DNA from: Sinorhizobium saheli
GTDB lineage: Bacteria > Pseudomonadota > Alphaproteobacteria > Rhizobiales > Rhizobiaceae
Direction of reading: 5' to 3'
NCBI RefSeq assembly: GCF_001651875.1
Contig: NZ_LNQB01000078.1
Location: forward strand, 24,911-88,910
Length of the DNA stretch: 64,000 nt
Part shown: one piece after another, positions 53,716 to 61,527 of the stretch
How the letters are laid out: every line of letters starts with the position of its first letter
Position numbering within the stretch: position 1 is the first letter of the stretch
Made by a program: the position numbers and the translations under genes
Notes under the pieces: model-generated
The model's database searches: none
What the model saw: only the letters and a program-made list of their open reading frames with translations
What the model was told of the DNA's origin: nothing

Positions 53716-56646
53716 CTACCACCCCTCTTCCAGCACCTTTCCCAGCATGTCGGCGAAGAAATCCGCGCTGTCGCGGCTGAGGCAGAGCGGCGGCTTGATC
53801 TTCAGGACGTTGAGATGGTCGCCGGTCGGCTGCATGATGACGCCGAGTTCGAGGAGGCGGTTGCAGATCGCCGCCGTCTCATCCGTTGCAGGCTCCAGCG
53901 TCTCGCGGTCGCGGACGAACTCGACGCCGAGGTAGAGCCCCATGCCGTGGACCGCGCCGACGAGCGGGAAGCGTTGTCCGAGCGTTTCGAGCCGCGCCTT
54001 CAGATGATCGCCCACCATGCGGGCGTTTTCCTGCAGGGCCTCGTCATGGAGAATGTCGAGTACCGTCAAGCCCACGACCGAGCTTACGGGACTGCCGCCG
54101 GAGGAGGAGAAGAAATAGCCCTCCTTCTCGAGCGCTTCGGCGATCTCGCGGCGGGTGATCACGGCGCCGAGCGGGTGGCCGTTGCCCATGCCCTTGGCGA
54201 CGGTGATGATGTCCGGCACGACGCCTTGCTCTTCGAAGCCCCAGAAATAATGCCCCAGCCGGCCGTAGCCGACCTGCACCTCGTCGGCGATTGCGACGCC
54301 GCCCTTCGCCCGGACCATGGCATAGACGGCTTCGAGATAGCCCGGCGGCAGCGGAATGCCGCCGGCATTGCCATAGACCGGCTCCGCGATGAAGCCGGCG
54401 AGGCCTTCGCCCTTTTCGTCCAGTTCCTCGAGCTTGGCCGCAACGGCGGCAACGTAATCGCCGGTCGATCCCTCGCCGCGAAACGGCCCGCGATAGGTGT
54501 TCGGCGAGACGACCGCATGCACCCAGTCCGGCCGCGTCGTCAGCGCCTCAGGGTTGTCGGCGATCGAGGTCGAGACGGCGTCGCTCGCGACCGTCCAGCC
54601 GTGATAGGCCTCGAGCAGCGACAGCATGTTGCGCCGACCGGAATAGGCCCATGCGAGCCGGATCGCGAGGTCGTTCGCCTCCGAGCCGCTGTTGACGAGG
54701 AAGACCGTGTCGAGCCCTTCCGGGGCCAGGGCCGCGAGCCGCTCGGAAAACTCGGTGACCGCCGCATAGTGGAACCGAGAATTGGTGTTGAGCAGCGACC
54801 ATTGTCGCCCGATGGCCGCCGAAAATCGGGGGTGCCCGTGGCCGAGAATGGTGACGTTGTTGACCATGTCGAGATAGGCGCGCCCCTCGACGTCGAACAA
54901 ATGCTCCTTCCAGCCGCGCTCGATCTCAGGCGGGTTCCGGTAATAGTTCTTCTGCGGGCTGGCGAAGTGACGCGCCCGCCGTTCGAGCAGCCCGATTGAA
55001 TCGGGCATGGGCGCGTCGCAATCGAAGCCGAGGATCGCCGCCGGCGACGGGCAGAGCCGCCGCCAGGCCGCCGCCTGGTGCGCGGCGGCAAAGGACGGCG
55101 GATCGACATCCGCCTCGGTGCAAAGCTGGACGCGGATGAAGCCGAGGGCGGATGCATCGCCGGGCACGATGCCGATCCGCGCGCCGGCCTCGACGGTCTT
55201 CTCCTCCAGTTCGGCCGGATCGACGCCGTAGAGATGGAGATGGAGGGTTTCGGCCGAGAGGATCAGCCTGCCGCCGCGCTGGTGGAGCCGGCCCGCGAAA
55301 GGTGCCTGCACCGGCGTCTGCCCGTGCAGGCACAGGTCCGCGTGAAGGGCGAGAGTCCGCGGCGCCCTGGCATCGAGAAGCCGCGTTTCGGTCAGCCGGA
55401 ATTCGCCGTAGCGTGTCGCCGCAGCACCGGCCGCGCGTGCCGCAGACTGCAGGAGCAGCGCTTCGGTATCCTCGTAATGCCACCGGTCGGCGGGCAGATG
55501 CGGCCCGAGGATCGAGAGATCGACGATGCCGAGGCGGTCCGGGTCGATAGCGGGCAGCAGCCGGCCGCGGATCGCGGGCAGCACCAATTCCGCCCTCCTG
55601 CCGACCGCCTCGAAGATCGCGTGTTCCATGAGCTCGAACGGGACGGATATCGCGACATCGAAAATTTCGCGCTCATGCGCCGCATTGCCCTCGACATAGG
55701 CGTTGTCCGGATCGATCTCGAGCTGCTGCGCCGAGCTCGCGACGAGAACGCCGGCGCGCGCCACGATCAGCGGCCAGAGAGCCCTCAATTCGGCATCCGT
55801 CAGCGGGCAGACGGCGTGGAACGCCTTCACCGCCGGCAGGATGTGGAAGGGATCGCGATCGGCATGGTGCAGCAGCGACGCGCAGGCGACGGCAAGCTCG
55901 GCGACCACCCAGCCCTTCAGGACATCGCCGAAATCGATGACGCCATAGGGAACGAGACGCCCGTTCATCTCCGCGCGGCTCACGACATTGTCGTCGGTGA
56001 CGTCCTGGTGGATCGCCTGCAGGCGCAGCTCCGGCATCAGCGGCTGCACCCGCCGCATGGCGCCGACCATGGCTTCGGCGATGCGCTTGCGCTCACCCCC
56101 GTCGGCCATTGCCGAAAGCAGATCCAGCGCCACCGGCCCTGCTCTCCTCAAGTCCCATTGCAGTTCCCGGTCGAGACCGGGATGGTCGAAGTCCTGAAGC
56201 GCGACGGCGAGCCGGCCGGCAACGTCGCCAAGCGCGGCCACGCTTTCTGCCGGCAGGTGCTTGCGGCGCGTGAGAGGCGTGCCGTCGAGATAGGTCAGCA
56301 GCCGGACCTGATAGCTTTCCTCGCGGACGGCGGCGGTGACGATCTCCTCGCCGCTCCGTGCCGGCACGACCTCCGGCACCTTCGGCGCACCGGTCTTTGC
56401 GCCCACATGGCGCAGGGCGGCATTCTGCGCCTCGAGCTCCGCCCGCGCATATTCGAGTCTCGCGAGCTTCAGGACGAAACGGCCTTCGTCCGTGTCGATG
56501 CGATAGTTGCGGTCCTGCTGGCTGCCGAGTTCCGTAAGCGCGCCGGAGAGGCCGTAGTGTTCCGACAGGATCACCTTCGCTTCGTCGGCCGACACGTCCG
56601 GTCTTGCAAGCCGCGTGCGGCGCTTCAGCGATTCATCTTCCATCAT
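53716..56646 (-). CDS. Three-domain fusion: APH-type kinase, middle beta domain, class III PLP enzyme
   Basis: 976 residues. The N-terminal 1-340 is an APH/choline-kinase-type fold: KLARLEYARAE near the nucleotide site, catalytic loop HQDVTDDN (H213, D215, N220) and VIDFGD (D238). Residues about 380-545 form a separate beta-rich domain (PVQAPFAGRL; HLHLYG), resembling the lipoyl/M23-like module annotated in similar proteins. Residues 560-976 are class III aminotransferase-like, with VNSGSEANDLA, the cofactor Asp in IADEVQVGYGR and the PLP lysine K818 in VAKGMGNG. This order recalls fused hydroxylysine-kinase (HYKK) and phospholyase (PHYKPL/ETNPPL) units, so the reaction could be phosphorylation of an amino alcohol followed by phosphate elimination. 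It follows hutC by 28 bases. Substrate not proven. Confidence 0.88.
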   Translation of the reverse strand: MMEDESLKRRTRLARPDVSADEAKVILSEHYGLSGALTELGSQQDRNYRIDTDEGRFVLKLARLEYARAELEAQNAALRHVGAKTGAPKVPEVVPARSGEEIVTAAVREESYQVRLLTYLDGTPLTRRKHLPAESVAALGDVAGRLAVALQDFDHPGLDRELQWDLRRAGPVALDLLSAMADGGERKRIAEAMVGAMRRVQPLMPELRLQAIHQDVTDDNVVSRAEMNGRLVPYGVIDFGDVLKGWVVAELAVACASLLHHADRDPFHILPAVKAFHAVCPLTDAELRALWPLIVARAGVLVASSAQQLEIDPDNAYVEGNAAHEREIFDVAISVPFELMEHAIFEAVGRRAELVLPAIRGRLLPAIDPDRLGIVDLSILGPHLPADRWHYEDTEALLLQSAARAAGAAATRYGEFRLTETRLLDARAPRTLALHADLCLHGQTPVQAPFAGRLHQRGGRLILSAETLHLHLYGVDPAELEEKTVEAGARIGIVPGDASALGFIRVQLCTEADVDPPSFAAAHQAAAWRRLCPSPAAILGFDCDAPMPDSIGLLERRARHFASPQKNYYRNPPEIERGWKEHLFDVEGRAYLDMVNNVTILGHGHPRFSAAIGRQWSLLNTNSRFHYAAVTEFSERLAALAPEGLDTVFLVNSGSEANDLAIRLAWAYSGRRNMLSLLEAYHGWTVASDAVSTSIADNPEALTTRPDWVHAVVSPNTYRGPFRGEGSTGDYVAAVAAKLEELDEKGEGLAGFIAEPVYGNAGGIPLPPGYLEAVYAMVRAKGGVAIADEVQVGYGRLGHYFWGFEEQGVVPDIITVAKGMGNGHPLGAVITRREIAEALEKEGYFFSSSGGSPVSSVVGLTVLDILHDEALQENARMVGDHLKARLETLGQRFPLVGAVHGMGLYLGVEFVRDRETLEPATDETAAICNRLLELGVIMQPTGDHLNVLKIKPPLCLSRDSADFFADMLGKVLEEGW

Positions 56647-56674
56647 TTCGTTCCTGTCTCTTGCAATGCGGTCC

Positions 56675-57418
56675 CTATTGCGAAACCCCCTCGAGACGGT
56701 AGCGCGTGCCCGGATAGACGAGCCGCGCGACCGTCACGTTCGCGGTTTCCGACCAGGTCCGGCGGCGGATCATCAGGCAGGGCTCGTTGCGGCCGATCGC
56801 GAGAAGCTTGCATTCCCAGGGCTTCGGCAGCACGGCCTCGACGATCTGCTCCGTGCGCGTGATCGGCGCCACCAGCGTCAGATAGGCGTTCGGAGTGGTG
56901 CTCTCGAAGTCCTGTCCCAGATAATTGGGGCAGATTGCGGGATTGACGAAACGGTCCTCGATCTGGATCGGCACGTCGTCCTCGAGGTGAACGATGACGG
57001 AATGAAAGACGCGCGCCGCGCTTGGCAGCCCGAGGGCGTGGCCGATTTCGGGCGTGGCCTGCTCCTCCTGCATGAGATTGATGCGCGAGCCGTGCCGGTG
57101 ACCGCGCGCGCGGATTTCGTCGGCGATGTTGCGGACCTCGAGCAGCGCCGTGCTGCCCTTGTGGGCGGCGACGAAGGAGCCGACCCCCTGCACCCGCGTG
57201 ATCGCGCCCTCGCTAGCAAGTTCACGCAGCGCCCGGTTTGCGGTCATGCGGCTGACGCCGAGATCGGCGACGATCTCGTTTTCGGAGGGAATGCGGTGGT
57301 GTGCCGGCCATTCGCCGCTCTCGATGCGGCTGCGGATGAACTGCTTGACCGCTACGTAGCGCGGCACAGGCCCCTTGTCGAAGGTGGAAAGATCGCTCTT
57401 GCGCTCCAGTTTCGTCAT
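56675..57418 (-). CDS. hutC: HutC-type GntR family histidine utilization repressor
   Basis: 247 residues; start ATG at 57418 begins MTKLERKSDLSTFDKGPVPR, and longer upstream frame crosses the hutF promoter. The winged HTH is YVAVKQFIRSRIESGEWPAHHR with RIPSENEIVADLGVSRMTANRAL, and the UTRA ligand-binding domain follows, ending with ETANVTVARLVYPGTRYRLEG. HutC represses histidine-degradation genes and is released by urocanate. It is divergent from hutF, with a structured region between, and upstream of the fusion gene in the same direction, so it likely controls both. Confidence 0.93.
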   Translation of the reverse strand: MTKLERKSDLSTFDKGPVPRYVAVKQFIRSRIESGEWPAHHRIPSENEIVADLGVSRMTANRALRELASEGAITRVQGVGSFVAAHKGSTALLEVRNIADEIRARGHRHGSRINLMQEEQATPEIGHALGLPSAARVFHSVIVHLEDDVPIQIEDRFVNPAICPNYLGQDFESTTPNAYLTLVAPITRTEQIVEAVLPKPWECKLLAIGRNEPCLMIRRRTWSETANVTVARLVYPGTRYRLEGVSQ

Positions 57419-57512
57419 AGAGTGCTCCATTCCGCCGGCGAAAGCCCGCCGCGCCTGACAGGGGTCACCCGTAGTTTTCGTCGATTTCGACCTTGCGCGC
57501 CACCACAAAATA

Positions 57513-57542
57513 CCTATAGTTCCATATACAACCATGTACAGG
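57513..57542. promoter_or_regulatory. Probable HutC operator region between hutC and hutF
   Basis: CCTATAGTTCCATATACAAC CATGTACAGG (written in two pieces) has CCTATA and TGTACAGG as an imperfect inverted pair and CCATATAC/CCATGTAC as an 8-base direct repeat two bases apart. It overlaps the ribosome-binding site region of hutF. The TGTAC-type core resembles GntR/HutC sites. Exact operator limits are uncertain. Confidence 0.5.
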
Positions 57543-57553
57543 AGAGAAGCGAG

Positions 57554-58930
57554 ATGGCAGCGTCACCCATCCACCGGCTCTTTGCCGAACAGGCGCTTCT
57601 GCCGACCGGCTGGGCGGAGAACGTCGCGATTTCGCTCGATGAGAGCGGGCGCATAGCCGCCGTAAAACCGGGCGGGATACCGACGGCGGGCGACGAACGC
57701 CTCCGCGGTCCGGTGGTAGCGGCGATGCCGAACCTTCATTCCCACGCCTTCCAGCGCGCCATGGCCGGCCTTGCCGAAGTGGCGGGCACCGGCGAAGACA
57801 GCTTCTGGACCTGGCGCGAGGCGATGTATCGCACCGTCGCGCTCGTAGACCCGGATGACGTCGAGGCGATCGCCGCCAAGCTCTATGTGGAGACGCTGAA
57901 GGGCGGCTTCGGCCGCGTGGTCGAGTTCCATTACCTACATCATCAAAAGGACGGCACACCCTATGCCGATCCGGCGGAAATGTCGCTGCGCATCCTGAAG
58001 GCGGCCGAGGCGACCGGCATCGGCCTCACCCATCTGCCCGTCTTCTATGCCCACGCCAATTTCGGCGGCGCAGCGCCGAATGCCGGACAGCGGCCGTTCC
58101 TGCACGATCCGGACGGCTTCCTCGCCCTTCTCGACCGCCTCGCGCCCGCCTGCGCCGCGAGCGGCGCCGAGCTCGGCTACGCCATCCATTCCTTGAGGGC
58201 GGCAACACCGGAGGAGATGCGCGCGATCCTCGACGCAGCCCCCGTAGCCGGGCCGATCCACATCCACGTCGCCGAACAGACCCGCGAGGTCGAGGATTGC
58301 CTCGCCTGGAGCGGCCGGCGCCCGGTCGAGTGGCTGCTCGACGAGATGCCGGTCGATCACCGCTGGTGCGCCATTCATGCGACGCACATGACGGCGGAGG
58401 AAACGGTACGGCTGGCGCGGTCGGGAGCCGTTGCCGGCCTCTGCCCGGCGACCGAGGCCAATCTCGGCGACGGCATCTTCCCCGCCGTCGATTTCCTTGC
58501 CGCGGGCGGGCGCTTCGGCATCGGCACCGACAGCCATGTCGCAACCAGCGTGGCGGAGGAGTTGAGGCTCCTCGAATACGGCCAGCGGCTGCGTGACCGC
58601 AAGCGCAACCGGCTCGCCGCCGCTCCCGGCGCCTCGGTCGGCCGGACCATTTTCGAGGCGGCGCTCGCCGGCGGCAGCCAGGCCGCCGGGATCGTCAAGG
58701 CCCGCATAGAGGCCGGTGCAAGCGCGGACCTCGTCGTGCTCGACGGCGCCGACCCCTACATCGCGGCGGCGAAAGGCGACCGGATCCTCGACCGCTGGCT
58801 CTTCGCGCTCGGCGGCGGAGCGGTGCGCGACGTCATGGTGGCGGGCCGATGGACCATCCGCGACGGCCGCCACGACCGGGAGGAAGCGATCGACCGCGCC
58901 TTTGCCGCGGTGCTCGCCAAGTTGAAATAA
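57554..58930 (+). CDS. hutF: N-formimino-L-glutamate deiminase
   Basis: 458 residues; the ATG at 57554 has GGAGAGAAG upstream, and the longer open frame before it is antisense to hutC. It is an amidohydrolase-superfamily enzyme that converts N-formimino-glutamate to N-formyl-glutamate in the five-step histidine degradation route. The metal-binding HxH is in PNLHSHAFQRAM, other ligands are in HIHVAEQ, HATHM and GTDSHVATS, the last with the catalytic Asp. The alternative FIGLU route (hutG) and hutH/U/I are not in this window, so the pathway must be completed elsewhere. Confidence 0.95.
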   Translation: MAASPIHRLFAEQALLPTGWAENVAISLDESGRIAAVKPGGIPTAGDERLRGPVVAAMPNLHSHAFQRAMAGLAEVAGTGEDSFWTWREAMYRTVALVDPDDVEAIAAKLYVETLKGGFGRVVEFHYLHHQKDGTPYADPAEMSLRILKAAEATGIGLTHLPVFYAHANFGGAAPNAGQRPFLHDPDGFLALLDRLAPACAASGAELGYAIHSLRAATPEEMRAILDAAPVAGPIHIHVAEQTREVEDCLAWSGRRPVEWLLDEMPVDHRWCAIHATHMTAEETVRLARSGAVAGLCPATEANLGDGIFPAVDFLAAGGRFGIGTDSHVATSVAEELRLLEYGQRLRDRKRNRLAAAPGASVGRTIFEAALAGGSQAAGIVKARIEAGASADLVVLDGADPYIAAAKGDRILDRWLFALGGGAVRDVMVAGRWTIRDGRHDREEAIDRAFAAVLAKLK

Positions 58931-59070
58931 CCAACGGCACGGTCGTGCAGGCCGGCCTGCCCGGTGCTATGCTCAATGGTCCGGCGAACGGTAAGGTCAC
59001 GCTTTCGCTGCCCGACAGAAGCGAATGAAATCTTCGGCCGGATGCGCGAGCTCATGGGAGGAACGAGACC

Positions 59071-59646
59071 ATGAAGATCCTGCGCTCGAACGACTATAGA
59101 CGCATGCCCTGGAAGAATGGCGGCGGCGAGACCGTGGAAATCGCCGTCTCGCCGGAGCGTGCACCCCTTTCCGACTTCGACTGGCGCATCAGCATGGCGA
59201 CGGTCGCAAGCAACGGCCACTTCTCCACCTTTCCCGGCATCGACCGCACGCTTTCGATCCTGGAGGGCCCCGGCATGACGCTCGCGATCGAAGGCCGGCA
59301 ACCGAAGCTTCTGACGGCGGCCGATGCGCCGCTCACCTTCCCGGCGGACGTGCCGACGTCGGCCAGGCTCTCCGACGGTCCGGTGACCGATCTCAACGTC
59401 ATGACGCGGCGGCACACGCTGAAGCACCGGGTCCGCAGGCTTCGCGTCGAAGGCTCGCAGACGGTCGTCTCGCATGCCCGCGAGTTCGTGCTCTTCTGCC
59501 ATCGCGGCAGCGTTGCGCTGACGACCGGCGGCGTCTCGGCGACGCTGCACGCGCTCGATGCGGCGGTACTCGTTCAGCCGGGATCGGTCACGCTCTCCGC
59601 CGAGATCGCATCCGACGCCTTTCTCATCGAGCTCAGCCCAAGCTGA
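59071..59646 (+). CDS. hutD: HutD family protein
   Basis: 191 residues with the HutD/Ves cupin pattern: RMPWKNGGGETVEI at the N-terminus, FDWRISMATVASNGHFSTFPGIDRTL, LPLTF-like LTFPADVPTSARL and a C-terminal FCHRGSVAL. HutD is found in hut operons and its function is uncertain; proposed as a governor of histidine catabolism. The start ATG at 59071 has GGGAGGAACG. It lies 140 bases after hutF in the same orientation. Confidence 0.9.
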   Translation: MKILRSNDYRRMPWKNGGGETVEIAVSPERAPLSDFDWRISMATVASNGHFSTFPGIDRTLSILEGPGMTLAIEGRQPKLLTAADAPLTFPADVPTSARLSDGPVTDLNVMTRRHTLKHRVRRLRVEGSQTVVSHAREFVLFCHRGSVALTTGGVSATLHALDAAVLVQPGSVTLSAEIASDAFLIELSPS

Positions 59647-59746
59647 TCATGTCGTCAGGAGCACCGGTTCCGGGATAACGATTGCAAGAAATAAAGCGTC
59701 GCACGGTTCGTTAAATGCCGATGCACGCGCGGGATATCGCGATCGA

Positions 59747-59995
59747 TCAGACCGCGCCGAACAGCAGGAGGGCCGCGCCGCCCGCCATCATCGCCACGGC
59801 CGGCCAGTTCCGTGCCAGTCCGAGGAAAGCAAGGCCCTGGTGCTGCGGCTCGATCGTCTGGCGACTGCCGTTTTCGGCCGGGCGGGCGGAATCCGCGGCC
59901 CGCGGCGCGCTGAGCTCCCGCCTTCCGAGCGCCTCCCACAGCATGTAAAGAACCCCGCCGGCGACGAGAAACGCCCCGGCCAGAACCATCCACAC
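59747..59995 (-). CDS. Small two-helix membrane protein, unknown
   Basis: About 82 residues from the GTG at 59995, chosen because GGAGG lies six bases upstream. Two hydrophobic segments (VLAGAFLVAGGVLYMLWEAL and WPAVAMMAGGAALLLFGAV) flank a polar, Arg/Ser/Gln-rich loop containing APRAADSARPAENGS. I do not recognise the family. It is convergent with hutD (about 100 bases away). Could be spurious in a GC-rich background, but RBS and hydrophobic pattern support it. Confidence 0.5.
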   Translation of the reverse strand: MWMVLAGAFLVAGGVLYMLWEALGRRELSAPRAADSARPAENGSRQTIEPQHQGLAFLGLARNWPAVAMMAGGAALLLFGAV

Positions 59996-60015
59996 GACGC
60001 GCCTCCTTCCTCTTT

Positions 60016-60046
60016 CCGCATGCCTCCTTGAATCCGGATCGAACCA
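60016..60046. repeat. Partial copy of dispersed 'gcatgcctccttgaa' repeat
   Basis: TCCGCATGCCTCCTTGAATC then CGGATCGAACC corresponds to the left part of the repeat at 24201-24241 and 31791-31830. Confidence 0.55.
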
Positions 60047-60133
60047 AGCACAGCACAGGCGAGCAAGCCCGCTGGACCGCAGGAAAGGGAACGCGCGCCA
60101 AACCCGCGTCTCGCGGGCCCGCGGCAAACGCGA

Positions 60134-60322
60134 TCAGCGCGTCCGCGTCTGAGGCCGCACGATGTTCATTTGCAACTCGTGTGCGGACGCGTATTTCCCG
60201 AGCACCTTGATCAGGCGCCGCTCCTCGGCCTTGTGAATGCCGCTGCGCTTGCAATATTCCGCTACGTCCCAGACATGCTTCGCCTGGGACCTGTCGAGCT
60301 TGCCAACGTCCGTGTGTCTCAT
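60134..60322 (-). CDS. Small hypothetical protein, DUF3606-like
   Basis: 62 residues from the ATG at 60322, which has GGGAGG six bases upstream; the longer frame extends into unrelated sequence. The sequence KHVWDVAEYCKRSGIHKAE...LIKVLGKYASAHEL has the helical pattern of DUF3606 proteins (a Trp, then a helix-turn, then a GxxA motif near the end). Small, basic and soluble, possibly DNA-binding. A single Cys is present. Not co-oriented with a known operon partner; a repeat fragment lies just downstream. The family call is tentative. Confidence 0.6.
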   Translation of the reverse strand: MRHTDVGKLDRSQAKHVWDVAEYCKRSGIHKAEERRLIKVLGKYASAHELQMNIVRPQTRTR

Positions 60323-60431
60323 CCTGCGCCTCCCAAACTGCATCGAGGTAACGTCGATGGTAACCATTGGTTCCGCGGGCGGCGGCAAAACGCACGCGGG
60401 CGTGTTCGGCACCCCTCCTCGGGCGCGCCAT

Positions 60432-61007
60432 TCACTCGTGAGCGGCCGGCACGGACTTCGGCGGCTGCTCCAGGAAGGTGTAAGGCCCCTCCGGGCATTT
60501 GACGTCCGGGTTCACCGGATGGAACAGGCCCTTCGGGTTCGGCTTGAAGATCCAGGCATGCAGGTCATAGTGGTGCAGCGCCGCCGGCAACAGCGGCTCA
60601 TGCCCCTCCATCGGCCCGTCGAACGGATGCCCGAACAGCTCCGGTTTCGTCTTGATGCCGGTTGCGAGCGGAATCAGCCATTCGACGGCAACGAGTTCCA
60701 GCTTGTCGCCGACCGGCTCATAGACCAGCAAAGTCGGCTGCATCGGATCGGGTTTGGGGCCGATCAGGCGGGGATTGAGGAAATGCACCCCCATCGTGCC
60801 GGATTCGTACATGACGCATCCGAGCGTCGAGAAATACCCGTCGCGCACGGCAACGACCGGGTCCTTGTATTTCTCAAGCGCCGCCTTCAGCTTTTCAAGC
60901 TCGGGCGGAAGCGCCTCGGCCGCATTCACGAAATTTGCGGAGATGAAACAAGCACTCGCCGCCAGACAGATCGTCCGCAGCAAGCGCATTACGGAAGACA
61001 TGGGCAT
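60432..61007 (-). CDS. Secreted conserved protein of unknown function
   Basis: 191 residues from the ATG at 61007, with GGGAGGACC upstream; frame further upstream is not coding. It starts with a signal peptide (SSVMRLLRTICLAASACFIS, then NFVNAAEALP). The mature part contains YKDPVVAVRDGYFSTLGCVMYESGTMGVHFLNP (given by its start and end), VEWLIPLA, and the His/Trp-rich LPAALHHYDLHAWIFKPNPKG, which together suggest a compact metal- or ligand-binding periplasmic domain. Two cysteines (GCV, KCPEG) could form a disulfide. I recognise it only as a repeatedly occurring hypothetical secreted protein. It is separated by about 220 bases from dmeR. Confidence 0.65.
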   Translation of the reverse strand: MPMSSVMRLLRTICLAASACFISANFVNAAEALPPELEKLKAALEKYKDPVVAVRDGYFSTLGCVMYESGTMGVHFLNPRLIGPKPDPMQPTLLVYEPVGDKLELVAVEWLIPLATGIKTKPELFGHPFDGPMEGHEPLLPAALHHYDLHAWIFKPNPKGLFHPVNPDVKCPEGPYTFLEQPPKSVPAAHE

Positions 61008-61188
61008 GGCACGGTCCTCCCAGCGCTCAACTCGCCACCCGCGAGGAGCAAGGGCGGCATGATACAGCGGATGGGAGCGGGTGGCTATTCCCGCGATTGG
61101 GTTAGGCGGGAGCGTCGGCCATTTCGCTTGTCGAGGTGCCTGGCCGGCAAAGTCCGTTATCGATGGCGGCAAGCCATCGCGCATCTGA

Positions 61189-61208
61189 TAAGGCGCGCGG
61201 CGCTGTAG
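61189..61208. repeat. Right-end fragment of the dispersed repeat
   Basis: GATAAGGCGCGCGGCGCTGTAG-type end, matching the right part of 31880-31896 and 49412-49428. Probably marks the 3' end of a dying copy; it lies just after the dmeR stop. Confidence 0.5.
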
Positions 61209-61224
61209 CCGGAACGGACGACGT

Positions 61225-61527
61225 TCAAAGGTATTTGGTGATTTCCTTGAACTCGTCGATCGGCTTTCGCTGATCCCTGGGCAGGGCGCCGACCGTCTCT
61301 TCGAGACAATGATCGAGATGATCCTGGATCAAGGTCCGCTTGGCTTGGCTGATCGCCTTTTCCACCGCGTGAAGCTGCTGCGCGATGTCGAGGCATGGCC
61401 GGTTGTTCTCGATCATTTCGATGACGCTGCCGAGATGGCCGTTGGCTCGCTTCAATCGCTTTGCGATAGCAGCGTGGTGCTCGTGGATATGCGTCTCCTG
61501 ATCCGGCGCGCTAGCTTTCATCGTCAT
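61225..61527 (-). CDS. dmeR: CsoR/RcnR-family metal-responsive repressor (DmeR-like, H-C-H-C ligand spacing)
   Basis: 100 residues, three-helix CsoR/RcnR/FrmR family. Metal ligands can be read by spacing: H13, C45, H70 and C74, with offsets of 32, 25 and 4 residues. That set is the W-X-Y-Z pattern of the nickel sensor InrS; RcnR uses H-C-H-H and CsoR C-H-C. The N-terminal run HIHEHH adds further His. Association with a CDF exporter names it DmeR-like. It is the last gene of the four-gene operon and overlaps the GNAT stop by four bases, so translation is coupled. Sensor metal (Ni, Co or Cu) is an inference. Confidence 0.85.
   Translation of the reverse strand: MTMKASAPDQETHIHEHHAAIAKRLKRANGHLGSVIEMIENNRPCLDIAQQLHAVEKAISQAKRTLIQDHLDHCLEETVGALPRDQRKPIDEFKEITKYL

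Noticed and set aside
55078..56862. A 594-codon frame on the plus strand through the fusion gene
   Set aside because: Antisense to clear APH and PLP-enzyme motifs; composition is Arg-rich, without recognisable domains.
59652..59740. Short AT-richer stretch after hutD examined as terminator or small RNA
   Set aside because: No stable hairpin with a T-run could be found by eye.
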